The notes under the pieces were generated by a model. That model was not told the origin of the DNA. It saw nothing but the letters and a program-made list of their open reading frames with translations, and did not search any database. A DNA stretch of 64,000 bases from Legionella_C dresdenensis (GTDB lineage Bacteria; Pseudomonadota; Gammaproteobacteria; Legionellales; Legionellaceae): positions 31,826-95,825 of the forward strand of contig NZ_JBHSAB010000010.1 in NCBI RefSeq assembly GCF_042649825.1. Reading direction: 5' to 3'. The position numbers were made by a program, and so were the translations under genes. The number at the start of each line of letters is the position of its first letter. Position 1 is the stretch's first letter. Of this stretch, positions 8,843-17,980 are shown piece by piece.

Positions 8843-8870
8843 GGCAATGGCACAAACAGGAAGTGAATAA

Positions 8871-10370
8871 ATGTACGAAGATCTGATTAATCCCTATAAA
8901 ACAGGGCAGCTGCCAACGATTCAGATAGGCGGGATCATGGTTAATAACCAGCTTCAGGACAATGGGCCGGTTAATCTGGTATTAAAAAATTTTAACCGTC
9001 ACGGTTTAATCGCTGGCGCGACAGGTAGCGGGAAAACAAAAACCATTCAGGGACTGTGCGAGCAATTATCGCTGGCCGGGATTCCAAGTCTGGTAATGGA
9101 CGTTAAAGGGGATATTTCAGGGCTTGCCGAAGCCGGTCAGGCAACAGAGGCGCTGCAAAAACGCAGCCAGTCTTTGCACATTGATTTTTCTCCGCGTCCA
9201 TTCCCGGTTGAGTTACTGACGTTAAATGAGGAGCAACCCGGTGTTCCCGTACGTGCAACGGTGAATGATTTTGGCGCTGTCCTGTTTTCTCGCATGCTTG
9301 ATTTGAATGAAACTCAGGCTGGTGTTGTGACGATTATTTTTGAATATGCCAAATCCAAAAAACTGCCGTTAATTGATCTGGCTGATTTTAAATCCCTGTT
9401 GCAGTATGTGCAGAATGGCCAGGGCAAGGCAGAAATTGAACAGCAATTTGGCAATGTTGCTTCATCTTCCACTGGCGCAATCATGCGTAAAGTGATTGAA
9501 CTGGAAGCGCAGGGCGGTAACAGTTTCTTTGCAGAGCCGGCATTTAATGTCTTGGATTTACTGCGGTCTAATGCGCAAGGACTGGGAATTATCTCCATTC
9601 TGCGAGTGATGGATATGCAACAGGCACCCAAGTTGTTTTCGACTTTTATGCTAAAGCTGCTTTCTGATGTTTATCGCTTGTTCCCCGAATTGGGTGATCC
9701 TGAAAAGCCGAAACTGGTTTTGTTTATTGATGAAGCGCATTTGATTTTTGATCAGGCAAGCAAGGCATTACTGAATCTGCTTGATACCATGGTAAAGCTT
9801 ATCCGTTCCAAAGGAGTAGGGTTAATATTCTGTACACAAACGCCCAATGATATTCCAGACAGCATCTTAGGTCAGCTTGGACTCAAGATACAGCATGCTC
9901 TACGGGCTTTTACCGCCAAAGATCGCCAGGCAATGAAGCTTATCGCGCAGAATTTCCCGCCATCGCAATATTATAACACTGAGCAGTTATTAACCGCTTT
10001 GGGTATCGGTGAGGCATTGGTAAGCGCTCTTGATGAAAAAGGACAGCCAACACCGCTGGTTCAGTGCATGATGCGTGCTCCTGAATCAAGAATGGGAGTG
10101 TTGACTGATTCAGAAGTCAGCCAGATTGTAAATCAGTCAACACTTTATCCGCGTTATAGCCATCGCCAGGAAACGCAATCAGCCGCAGAAATTCTGTCTG
10201 CCCAAAAACAGACGGCGACAGATCCTGCGGTTGAAACTAAAACAGCTTCACATCGTAAAGCTGAAGAAGTATCAATCATTACGGTATTAAGTAAAAATAC
10301 GCTGTTCCGGCAGATCATCAGGCAAATAACAAATGCTATCCTAAAATACATTACAGGCAAAAAAAGGTGA
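8871..10370 (+). CDS. HerA-like/DUF853 ATPase (YjgR family)
   Basis: Predicted P-loop ATPase of the HerA/FtsK superfamily, like E. coli YjgR (about 500 aa). The Walker A motif GATGSGKTKT is near residue 49, the Walker B VLFIDEAHLIF near residue 285, and a sensor-like LIFCTQTPNDIP near residue 320. The last 100 residues are divergent and basic. The function of YjgR is not established; the fold suggests DNA- or nucleic-acid-dependent motor activity. It starts 28 bp after fur on the same strand and its 3' end overlaps the convergent amidohydrolase gene by 30 bp. Confidence 0.88.
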   Translation: MYEDLINPYKTGQLPTIQIGGIMVNNQLQDNGPVNLVLKNFNRHGLIAGATGSGKTKTIQGLCEQLSLAGIPSLVMDVKGDISGLAEAGQATEALQKRSQSLHIDFSPRPFPVELLTLNEEQPGVPVRATVNDFGAVLFSRMLDLNETQAGVVTIIFEYAKSKKLPLIDLADFKSLLQYVQNGQGKAEIEQQFGNVASSSTGAIMRKVIELEAQGGNSFFAEPAFNVLDLLRSNAQGLGIISILRVMDMQQAPKLFSTFMLKLLSDVYRLFPELGDPEKPKLVLFIDEAHLIFDQASKALLNLLDTMVKLIRSKGVGLIFCTQTPNDIPDSILGQLGLKIQHALRAFTAKDRQAMKLIAQNFPPSQYYNTEQLLTALGIGEALVSALDEKGQPTPLVQCMMRAPESRMGVLTDSEVSQIVNQSTLYPRYSHRQETQSAAEILSAQKQTATDPAVETKTASHRKAEEVSIITVLSKNTLFRQIIRQITNAILKYITGKKR

Positions 10371-11066
10371 GGTCTTCTGCGTTTGCAGAACCAGCTGCGA
10401 TAGAATATCCACCAGACAAGCAATATTCAGGGGCGAATTAACCAGCGCCTGATTAATTTCAATTTCAAAGCCGCTGTAGTTATTTTCGGGAAAGAGTCGT
10501 CTTAACGCGGTAGTAAAACCATCACTATTACCGCGGTAGGGATAATTCAGGCGTACCCGGTACGAAGTGTGTTGTTTAAGCTGTTTCAACCATTTTTGAG
10601 CCAGTTGTTTTTCAGGCAGCCGGGCGGGATCATAAAGAAGTCCAATATCGGCATTCCTGGTTACGTCATTGAGCACTGGCGTAAAACTATGAATCGACAA
10701 ATGCAAAACGGGTTTCCCCGCGGTAATAAGATCTTTGATTGTGGTTAATACCGCGTTGCGGTAAGGATGGTAATATTGCGCAGCCAATTGTTGTTTCTTA
10801 CTGCTTGGCAGAGGCTTGCTGATTTCGGAAAAGCAGCCATTGCGGCTTAAGCTGCGGTTGCAATCAATAAGCAGCCGAGTGGTTTCGGCGGTAACGAGCG
10901 GGCAGGACAGCTCTTTCTGCAAGCCTTTGGCAATATCAAGAGCGCCAAAATCGATTCCTCGGTGGGTATTAAGCAGGTGCTCATTGCCAATAAATAAACT
11001 ACGATACTGCTCCGGTACAGTATTCACTGCGTGTTCGCAGCTTAGAATGAATGCAGCCGTGGTCAT
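10341..11066 (-). CDS. N-formylglutamate amidohydrolase family protein
   Basis: FGase-family (PF05013) zinc hydrolase, 241 aa. Visible features are the N-terminal SCEHAVNTVPEQYR, HRGIDFGALDIAK, the metal/active-site HLSIHSFTP block near residue 122, and GFEIEINQALV at the C-terminus. It is the last gene of a four-gene operon with a GCS2-type ligase, a RimK-like ATP-grasp protein and a C39-like peptidase, starting within 4 nt of the upstream stop. In that context it is more likely to hydrolyse or trim an amide product of the two ligases than to act in histidine degradation; no hut genes are nearby. The family is certain, the substrate is inference. Confidence 0.88.
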   Translation of the reverse strand: MTTAAFILSCEHAVNTVPEQYRSLFIGNEHLLNTHRGIDFGALDIAKGLQKELSCPLVTAETTRLLIDCNRSLSRNGCFSEISKPLPSSKKQQLAAQYYHPYRNAVLTTIKDLITAGKPVLHLSIHSFTPVLNDVTRNADIGLLYDPARLPEKQLAQKWLKQLKQHTSYRVRLNYPYRGNSDGFTTALRRLFPENNYSGFEIEINQALVNSPLNIACLVDILSQLVLQTQKTSPFFACNVF

Positions 11067-12283
11067 GTCGGATTAAATTGCTGGTTATTAGTCAGACAAT
11101 GTCCAAGTTGGCGATAGACTCTCTGTAAAGCCGTTTTGCTGAAATCGCCGCCGCAACTTTTAATCAGGCGTTCACTTAAACTTCCCTGGCTTAGTATAAA
11201 TTCCAATGCCAGTTGATCGGTGTGATTGAGTTTGTTGCTCACCTGCTCAATCAGTCTGCTCCAGATATCGCGGCAGGTCTGGCCGGACGATAATTGCCAT
11301 TGCCGTAATAACTCGCGATCTTCGATTACGGTTTTTAGTCCTGTTTTCAAACTGGGTAAATAAAGCGCTTTCAGGCGCTGAGTGTCGCAGGGCGTAGTCA
11401 GATAATAATCGGATTGCTGTTGCCAATGCTGCAGGATTGCCAGAATGGCTTTGGCGATAGCGATATCGGCATTAACACACTCCTGGCTATCAATGATTCG
11501 GATTTCAATCGCTTTATAATCAAATTTGGGAATGGCTGCGCGTGAGTTTAACCATTCATACTGCAATAATTTATCGGGATCAAAGGGTGCAATATCATTG
11601 TACATCGGCTGCAGAATTTTATGCTGATATTCATCCTCTGAGCAGATAAATTCAGGAATAATATCGCCGCTGATAGACGGGATTCGCTGCTGGTTTTTAT
11701 TATAAAAATCAAGCCTTGAATCCAAAAGCCCCGTCAGTTGACCGCCAAGGAACGGTGTGCTGGCGGCTAAAGCTGGCAGCAGCGGGAGAATCAGCCGAAT
11801 TGCATTGTGCAGCTGGTTGAATTGCTCGTCATTGGCAAAGGGCAGATTCACATGCATGCTTTGCAGGTTTGACCAGCCATGACCCTGACAATTAAAAATT
11901 TTATCGTATTGCAGATAAATTTCATTATTGCCGTAAGGCCAGCGTCTGGTTTCGGTTAACGGGTCCATCCAGGGATGGGCGCCTGAAGGCAGCAATTGCA
12001 ACTGATGTTTGTCCAATAGCGGCTGCAGCCGATTAACCGTTTCCTGAAACTGGGCGGCGAGCGGGGCGTCAGGCGGTTTGGGGCCATTGTTTTTCAGCTC
12101 AAGCACATGCATGACCAGCTCATTGCTGGCCGCGATTTCATCCAGTTCAACTTCGTTAACTTCCCTGCCGGCCAGGGTATGGAGAATTAAATCGCTCTGA
12201 GGCGCGATATTGAGCGTCTCCTTATTAACCAGCATGTATTCAATTTCAATTCCTATTACCGAGAAAATACCATAATCAGACAT
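11063..12283 (-). CDS. GCS2-type carboxylate-amine ligase (glutamate-cysteine ligase family)
   Basis: ATP-dependent amidoligase of the glutamine-synthetase-like GCS2 superfamily (COG2170/YbdK-like). The N-terminus has IGIEIEYMLVNKETLNI, whose acidic residues bind metal. Further blocks are ELVMHVLELKN near residue 54, GAHPWMDPLTETRRWPYGN near residue 103, LQSMHVNLPF and AIEIRIIDSQECVN. Length is about 406 aa. The start is uncertain: ATG 12283 (AGGA nine bases upstream) or ATG 12289; both overlap the RimK-like gene by a few nt, implying coupled translation. A free amino acid or peptide is probably joined to an amine, but the substrate cannot be read from the sequence. Confidence 0.88.
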   Translation of the reverse strand: MSDYGIFSVIGIEIEYMLVNKETLNIAPQSDLILHTLAGREVNEVELDEIAASNELVMHVLELKNNGPKPPDAPLAAQFQETVNRLQPLLDKHQLQLLPSGAHPWMDPLTETRRWPYGNNEIYLQYDKIFNCQGHGWSNLQSMHVNLPFANDEQFNQLHNAIRLILPLLPALAASTPFLGGQLTGLLDSRLDFYNKNQQRIPSISGDIIPEFICSEDEYQHKILQPMYNDIAPFDPDKLLQYEWLNSRAAIPKFDYKAIEIRIIDSQECVNADIAIAKAILAILQHWQQQSDYYLTTPCDTQRLKALYLPSLKTGLKTVIEDRELLRQWQLSSGQTCRDIWSRLIEQVSNKLNHTDQLALEFILSQGSLSERLIKSCGGDFSKTALQRVYRQLGHCLTNNQQFNPT

Positions 12284-13730
12284 AACCATGTTTCCTGCGA
12301 ATTCTTTGTAAAAATACACTCATGACCTGATGATAAAGCGATTCGCCTAAAATCTGATCTTCAACACCAAATTCAATACTGGGATTATCATTGATTTCAA
12401 TAACATAATGCTCATTGCCTCGGCTTTTGATATCAACGCCATACAAGCCATCACCAATCAGCCGGGTACTTTTTAGCGCTGTCTTGATAATCTCTTTTGG
12501 CACTTCGTGGATCGGGATGGTTTCATGTCGGCCTTCCCGGTCTTCTGTCGGCGCATCCCAATTATAAATCTGCCAGTGATTTTCAGCCATATAATAACGG
12601 CAGGCAAAAATGGGCTTATTGTCCAGAACGCCGATACGCCAATCATAGTCGGTTGGGATAAACGGTTGAATCAACAGCAGTTCTGAAGCCTTAAAGAACT
12701 GCGGTAATATTTTCTGCAGCGCTTTCATATCTTCTATTTTGACTACGCCGTGTGAGAAAGCGCTGTCCGGCCTTTTCAGTACACAGGGGAATTCAATCGG
12801 TGGTAATTCCTTGTCGAATTTACTGATAAAACGGGTTTCAGGGGTTGGGATCTGGTGGCTGCGCAGCAATTCGCCCAGGTAGACTTTATTACTGCATTTG
12901 ATAATGGACTGGGGATCATCAATAACAACCAGATTTTCCTGGAACGCCCGTCGGGATAAGCGATAGGTATAATGGTTAACTGCTGTTGTGGTACGGATAA
13001 ACAGCGCATCATATTCAGCAATTGATTTACTGTCGTTTTTTTCGATCAAATCAACATTTAATCCCATCTCTTCCCCTGAATGAATAAAAAACTCCAGAGC
13101 TTTGCTGTCCGATGGCGCCTTGGGTTCGCTAGGATCAATTAAAATGGCCAGATCATGAAAGCGCTGTTTTTTGCGCCATTGGTGAAAGCGTTTTTTTGAC
13201 AGATAACTTTCAGCAGATTCACGCATAAATTCAAGATGATGCTCTGGTACATCGCTAATCGCCAGCACTTGTAATTGCTTAATTTGCCAATGCTTTTTCT
13301 TTTCCATGGTGAAGCGAATCATCGGCAAGGGGAAGACGTTGTGCAGTTTTTTTGCCAGATTGGCATGGCATTTAGCCATATTTTGACCAAAGTACAGACT
13401 AAAAATGAATTCGTCGCCTTTAATATTTTGCAGGCTATGTTGAATTTCGTCCTCAACTTCCTGAGAAACCAGCTTGGTCAGGCTGTTATTTAGCACGTCC
13501 TGAATACTATGAGCTGACGGAATCGCTTTATGATCCCTGGCATGGGCCAGTAATGAGACATAATAGCCAATGGTTTGGTGGTTATATGACTGGCAAAGGT
13601 TAATCACTCTTAAGGTATGGTTTTGGGTATATTCTTCATTGGTCAGGTAATCGGTAGCATGGATGATATCGGCCAGTGGACTCAAAAATTGCCAGCTTAG
13701 GGGATCGTCAGTAACGATAATTGTTTGCAT
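12276..13730 (-). CDS. RimK-like ATP-grasp ligase with N-terminal RLAN domain
   Basis: ATP-grasp peptide or amide ligase of 484 aa. The N-terminal about 200 residues match the RLAN (RimK-like ATP-grasp N-terminal) type: IIVTDDPLSWQFLSPLADII and ATDYL near the start. The ATP-grasp core follows from about residue 270: CSNKVYLGELLRSHQIPTPE, PCVLKRPDSAFSHGVVKIED, LLIQPFIPTDYDWRIGVLDN, and the metal-binding end GVDIKSRGNEHYVIEINDNP. It lies 3 bp downstream of the C39-like gene and overlaps the GCS2 ligase. Iyer and colleagues (2009) described such RLAN/GCS2/peptidase neighbourhoods as probable peptide-metabolite pathways. The substrate is unknown. Confidence 0.9.
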   Translation of the reverse strand: MQTIIVTDDPLSWQFLSPLADIIHATDYLTNEEYTQNHTLRVINLCQSYNHQTIGYYVSLLAHARDHKAIPSAHSIQDVLNNSLTKLVSQEVEDEIQHSLQNIKGDEFIFSLYFGQNMAKCHANLAKKLHNVFPLPMIRFTMEKKKHWQIKQLQVLAISDVPEHHLEFMRESAESYLSKKRFHQWRKKQRFHDLAILIDPSEPKAPSDSKALEFFIHSGEEMGLNVDLIEKNDSKSIAEYDALFIRTTTAVNHYTYRLSRRAFQENLVVIDDPQSIIKCSNKVYLGELLRSHQIPTPETRFISKFDKELPPIEFPCVLKRPDSAFSHGVVKIEDMKALQKILPQFFKASELLLIQPFIPTDYDWRIGVLDNKPIFACRYYMAENHWQIYNWDAPTEDREGRHETIPIHEVPKEIIKTALKSTRLIGDGLYGVDIKSRGNEHYVIEINDNPSIEFGVEDQILGESLYHQVMSVFLQRIRRKHGYV

Positions 13731-13733
13731 GCA

Positions 13734-14447
13734 TTATCCTCCTGGTTGAATGATTAGCAAATTAGCGTCATAAGTCAGTACGCCCAGCATAATGGCATTA
13801 ATCAGGCGGGCGCTGCTTACGGTATAACGATTATTATGTGATAATGGATTCTCGCGATGCGGATCGGCCACAACAATCAGGCGGTTTTGCTCATCATAGC
13901 CGCATAACACCACAAAATGGCCGCACGGTGTTCCCCGGATATCATCATACATGGCTACGCCTTCAGGAGTAAAAACTTCCCGCGGGCTGCGATAGAGATA
14001 GGTAGCGCTCAATCCGGTCAGAATTGGAATGTTCTGGCTGAAATATTCTTTCAGTAATTTGACGCTTAACGTGCGGAAACAAATTTCACCGCCCGCTTCG
14101 ACATAATTATAATAAGCTTTACTTGCCTGCAACATACTTTTAGTACGTTTATATTTCATTTGCGCTCTCAGTTTGCGCATGATTGTTTCCGGGCAGCCAA
14201 TGCCTTTATCAAACCAGGACGGATCGAAAATGCTCAGGTTATTGACATACAACGTGGTTCTGAAGCCCTGTTGTAACGCATGTTTTCCCAGCATTGAAGC
14301 TAATGTACCGCCAGATAGCGAGCGTTCGACATTCCTGATTAAATGTTCAAGCGGGATATCGTGACCATAATAGCGATAGATGGCATGAAGACTTGTCGGT
14401 CCGCAGCTTTCATCATCCGGTTGAGTGTTGATTTCCAAATCAATCAT
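13734..14447 (-). CDS. C39-like cysteine peptidase (DUF3335-type)
   Basis: Papain-like C39-family protein of 237 aa, first gene of the amidoligase operon. The catalytic Cys is in QPDDESCGPTSLHAIYRYYG near residue 15, the His in CGHFVVLCGYDEQNR near residue 176, and the Asp/Asn in VVADPHRENP shortly after. No transporter domain is attached and no signal peptide is present, so it acts in the cytosol. Family precedents are stand-alone peptidases linked with RLAN ATP-grasp genes. It may process or recycle a peptide made by the downstream ligases; this is inference from context. Confidence 0.85.
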   Translation of the reverse strand: MIDLEINTQPDDESCGPTSLHAIYRYYGHDIPLEHLIRNVERSLSGGTLASMLGKHALQQGFRTTLYVNNLSIFDPSWFDKGIGCPETIMRKLRAQMKYKRTKSMLQASKAYYNYVEAGGEICFRTLSVKLLKEYFSQNIPILTGLSATYLYRSPREVFTPEGVAMYDDIRGTPCGHFVVLCGYDEQNRLIVVADPHRENPLSHNNRYTVSSARLINAIMLGVLTYDANLLIIQPGG

Positions 14448-14477
14448 AGACTGTAGTCATGTTAATGTCTGTTTTTA

Positions 14478-14506
14478 ACCTTAGATCCGAACCCGAGGCT
14501 TGTCAA
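14478..14506 (-). promoter_or_regulatory. Predicted sigma70 promoter of the amidoligase operon
   Basis: On the minus strand TTGACA (14506-14501) and TAAGGT (14483-14478) are separated by 17 bp. The element points at the C39-like gene whose ATG is at 14447. Confidence 0.6.
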
Positions 14507-14616
14507 TCAATGTAATACTCAAAACAGCCATAAGCTGTAAAGCTCATCAGCAAGCGGCATTTTGTTGAACTATACTTCAAATTAAAGGGCCATCGATAAA
14601 ACCAGAGGAAAGATAC

Positions 14617-17600
14617 GTGCCAGTTAATCAAGTCAGAGCCAGAATGCATCTGATTACACGTAGTTGCGTGTTCATCGCATATTCATTAGGCGTGCTTGCA
14701 GTTATTGGCTGGGTTTCAGATAAACCAGTGCTGGTACAGGTTAAGCCGGAGTGGGTGCCCATCCAACTGGCCACTATTATTTGCGTCATGTTTACTGCGG
14801 TATCTGTTTTGCTTCTGACTGTTAAGCCGCGCTATTCTTTTTATTTCTGCCTGCCGCCGCTTACTATTGGTTTACTTACGTTGGGTGAGTATGTTCTGGG
14901 GGTGGATTTGGGAATAGATCATCTACTTTATAACAATCAAATCGAGAGCGCCAATTTATACCCCGGACGAATGGCGCCGAATACCGCACTTTGTATTATT
15001 TTGCTTAATAGCGCTATTTTTTTGCATATAAAATCGCAATCGAAGTTTTCGAAATTTGTGCAATTTACGCAGGCAACACTGGTGTTTTGTTTTTCTTTAT
15101 CCGCATTGGGCGGCTATCTGTTCGGTATCCAGGTAGCATATAGCTGGCCGGGTCTTGTTGCAATGGCATTTTGTACGGCAGTTATGTTCATACTTCTGAG
15201 TGTGGCTTTTATATATTATTTGTATAGCCGTTACAGTAGCTTTTATAGCGAATACAGTATTTTTCAAACCATGCTGATTACGGTCGGCGGCACCATGTTT
15301 TTTATTTTGTTATGGCAGGCTTTTCTGGCGAACTCTCATTGGAAGACTTATAAAAAAATAGCAAATGATGTACAGGCGTTAATTCATCAGATTGATTATG
15401 GTCTTTATAACAAATACCAGTTTGTTCAGCGTTTTTTTGCTCGTTCCAACAATTTTAATTTTGATAATCGCTATATCAAGGCGGATGCCAGGCTCTATTT
15501 GCAGGATACGCCAAGCCTGTCTTTATTGCAGTGGCAGTACGGTAATCGGATTTTTCAGCTGACTAATGATGGTTTTCGTCAGCCTGAACCAGCACAGGTT
15601 ATTAAGTGCTCTCAGGATGTGGTTACCAAAACCAATTCATCGTTTGTCGCTAACAGCTATACACACTGGCAACCTTATCTTTGTTTTACCGCAAAGCAAA
15701 ACAAGGATAGCCTTGCGCTATTTGATATTCAGGCGGTTCTGCGATACGCATTAAGCAAATCACCGCTTAATGACGCTGCGCTCTATATCAAATATGATCA
15801 GATGACTATTTTCAGCCAGAGCAATGGCGATATGCAACAGCGGCCTGAGCTATGGGCATATAAACAGGAGTTTAAGCTTGAGTTTCTTGGTATTCCTTTG
15901 TTTATAAAGGTATGGCCGTCAAGAGCTTATATTTTAAGCGATACGCCATGGCTTCCAACGGTCAGTATTGTTCTGGGGCTAATGATTACTTTTTTACTGG
16001 CCTTTGTTAATCACTTGAAACAGCAGATAGCAAAGGACAATTCTTTATTACTATCTTCGATAACCAGTAAAAATAACAAATTGGTCGAAATGGAAAATAA
16101 ATTTAAATGGGTCTATGAAGGCGCGCCAGATATGTATTTATTTGTTGCAATCGATAAACGGATTATGGAGTGCAACGATACCTATATTGAAAATATGGGG
16201 TTTAAAAGTAAGGGCGATGTGTTGGGACGCGATGTGTTTGATGTCATGGCCATGCAAAATAAAGTTCTCGAACAAAGCATCAAAGACCAGCTGGCAGAGT
16301 CATCCTTTATTAATAATATTGAGCTGAACCTGATTAACGAGAACAACGATATCCGGCAACTTACGCTAAAAATAAGCCCTTTTATCGATCATAAACAGCA
16401 GTTAATCGGGTATTTGTTCAGTTTCCGGGATATTGCCCAGCTTAAAGCACTGGAAGGAAAGCTTATGGCCCGGGAATACAGTGAAAATCTGTTCCGGGAA
16501 AATCAGGCGCTATATGATTTGATTCTCGATAAAACGACCGATGGCTGGTGGGATGTGAATATCGAAACCCGGGCATGTCGGATATCGCCAAAACTTTACC
16601 ACTCCCTGGGATATGAGTCTGGCAGTTTCCCGCCCACGATTAATTTTTTTAAAGAACATGCTTTGCCGGAAGATTATAACGCTATGGATGCCAATTTACT
16701 GAACCATTTAAATACCCAGGGCAAGTCGGCATTTACTCAGGAAATGCGCTATCGTCATCGTAATGGTTCCATCTGTTGGATACTGTGCCGCGGGCAGGGC
16801 ATTTTGGATCCCGACGGTAAAATCAGGCGTATTGTCGGTACTCATCTTGATATTACGCCATTAAAGAAAACCCAGGCTGAGTTATCGCGAAAAATACGTG
16901 AGCTAAACCTGATTTATAATACCACAACCGTGATTTCTTCCGCCGGCGATCTGAGCGGCGCTTATAAGGACTGCCTGAAAGCAATAGGGCAGGCAATGCA
17001 ATTTGATATTGGTTTTGTTTATCGTTATAACCCGGAAAACGATCTGCTTGAAATCGATGGGGTGTGGCAAAATGGCAATACTACTCACGAATTAATCCCG
17101 GTAGAAAGACGGACAATCGCAACTGGACAGGGAATAGCCGGCCAGTGCTGGCAAGATAAAAAACTGTTGATGTTGAATGGCGAACAATTCAAGTCGCTTT
17201 ATAATGATCCATTTTTCGAGAAATACCAGTTTAATGAGGCGCTTGCTTTTCCCATTATGCTGAACAATGGTGTTGAGGCAGTTTTTGAATTCTTTGCCTG
17301 TACGGCGCTAAAATTTACCCCTGAGCCTAGTCTGTTTGAATTACTGGCAACACAAATCAGTTCCGCTGTCGAGCGCAGAAAATCACATTATCAATTACAG
17401 CAACAGGCCCTATATGATGATTTAACCAAATTGCCTAACCGCAGGGCTTGCATTGAGACGTTGGAGATGACGATCCGTAATGCAAAACAGAATAATACGC
17501 GGGTAGGGTTAATGTTCCTGGATCTGGATGGCTTTAAGGAAGTGAATGATCATTTCGGTCATCAGGTTGGTGATTTGTTGTTAATTGAAGTCAGCAAGCA

Positions 17601-17898
17601 ATTCAGAAAGGCAATTCGTGCACAAGATTATCTGGCCCGGCTTGGCGGAGATGAGTTCCTGATTGTTATTAACGATATCCCTGACACTAGCTTATTGACT
17701 TTAATTGCCAATCGATTGTTAAAATCCTTAAATAAACCGTTGCTTCTTGAAAATAAAATAGTCAAAGTTTCTGTCAGTATTGGCATCGCAACCTTCCCTG
17801 ATGCCGGTAATACAGTAGCTGCGCTGTTAAAACAGGCCGATAAGGCTATGTATCAGGTAAAACAGGGCGGCAAAAACAGCTTCCACGCTGGCTCGTAG
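14617..17898 (+). CDS. Membrane-anchored PAS-PAS-GAF-GGDEF diguanylate cyclase
   Basis: Predicted c-di-GMP synthase of 1093 aa. The first about 470 residues hold several membrane helices in two blocks, with an extracytoplasmic loop from about residue 250 to 440. Two PAS domains follow (about 495-615 starting KFKWVYEGAPDMYLFVAIDK, and about 630-755 starting YDLILDKTTDGWWDVNIET), then a GAF domain (about 770-925) and a GGDEF domain (about 930-1090). The active-site loop is intact, RLGGDEF, and an inhibitory RAQD I-site sits five residues before it. No EAL domain is present. The start is GTG 14617 with AGAGGAAAG upstream. The gene stands alone, so input signal and target are unknown. Confidence 0.92.
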   Translation: MPVNQVRARMHLITRSCVFIAYSLGVLAVIGWVSDKPVLVQVKPEWVPIQLATIICVMFTAVSVLLLTVKPRYSFYFCLPPLTIGLLTLGEYVLGVDLGIDHLLYNNQIESANLYPGRMAPNTALCIILLNSAIFLHIKSQSKFSKFVQFTQATLVFCFSLSALGGYLFGIQVAYSWPGLVAMAFCTAVMFILLSVAFIYYLYSRYSSFYSEYSIFQTMLITVGGTMFFILLWQAFLANSHWKTYKKIANDVQALIHQIDYGLYNKYQFVQRFFARSNNFNFDNRYIKADARLYLQDTPSLSLLQWQYGNRIFQLTNDGFRQPEPAQVIKCSQDVVTKTNSSFVANSYTHWQPYLCFTAKQNKDSLALFDIQAVLRYALSKSPLNDAALYIKYDQMTIFSQSNGDMQQRPELWAYKQEFKLEFLGIPLFIKVWPSRAYILSDTPWLPTVSIVLGLMITFLLAFVNHLKQQIAKDNSLLLSSITSKNNKLVEMENKFKWVYEGAPDMYLFVAIDKRIMECNDTYIENMGFKSKGDVLGRDVFDVMAMQNKVLEQSIKDQLAESSFINNIELNLINENNDIRQLTLKISPFIDHKQQLIGYLFSFRDIAQLKALEGKLMAREYSENLFRENQALYDLILDKTTDGWWDVNIETRACRISPKLYHSLGYESGSFPPTINFFKEHALPEDYNAMDANLLNHLNTQGKSAFTQEMRYRHRNGSICWILCRGQGILDPDGKIRRIVGTHLDITPLKKTQAELSRKIRELNLIYNTTTVISSAGDLSGAYKDCLKAIGQAMQFDIGFVYRYNPENDLLEIDGVWQNGNTTHELIPVERRTIATGQGIAGQCWQDKKLLMLNGEQFKSLYNDPFFEKYQFNEALAFPIMLNNGVEAVFEFFACTALKFTPEPSLFELLATQISSAVERRKSHYQLQQQALYDDLTKLPNRRACIETLEMTIRNAKQNNTRVGLMFLDLDGFKEVNDHFGHQVGDLLLIEVSKQFRKAIRAQDYLARLGGDEFLIVINDIPDTSLLTLIANRLLKSLNKPLLLENKIVKVSVSIGIATFPDAGNTVAALLKQADKAMYQVKQGGKNSFHAGS

Positions 17899-17916
17899 GC
17901 TTTAAAGCCCAACAAA
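17898..17916. repeat. Dispersed hairpin, family B (partial copy)
   Basis: GGCTTTAAAGCCCAACA follows the TAG of the cyclase gene directly. It matches the right half of the family B element and could act as a weak terminator stem. Confidence 0.5.
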
Positions 17917-17980
17917 ACTCTGTTCAATGCATGCTTTAGTATAATACAATATATCCAAAATAAATTTAATTTGGCTAATT

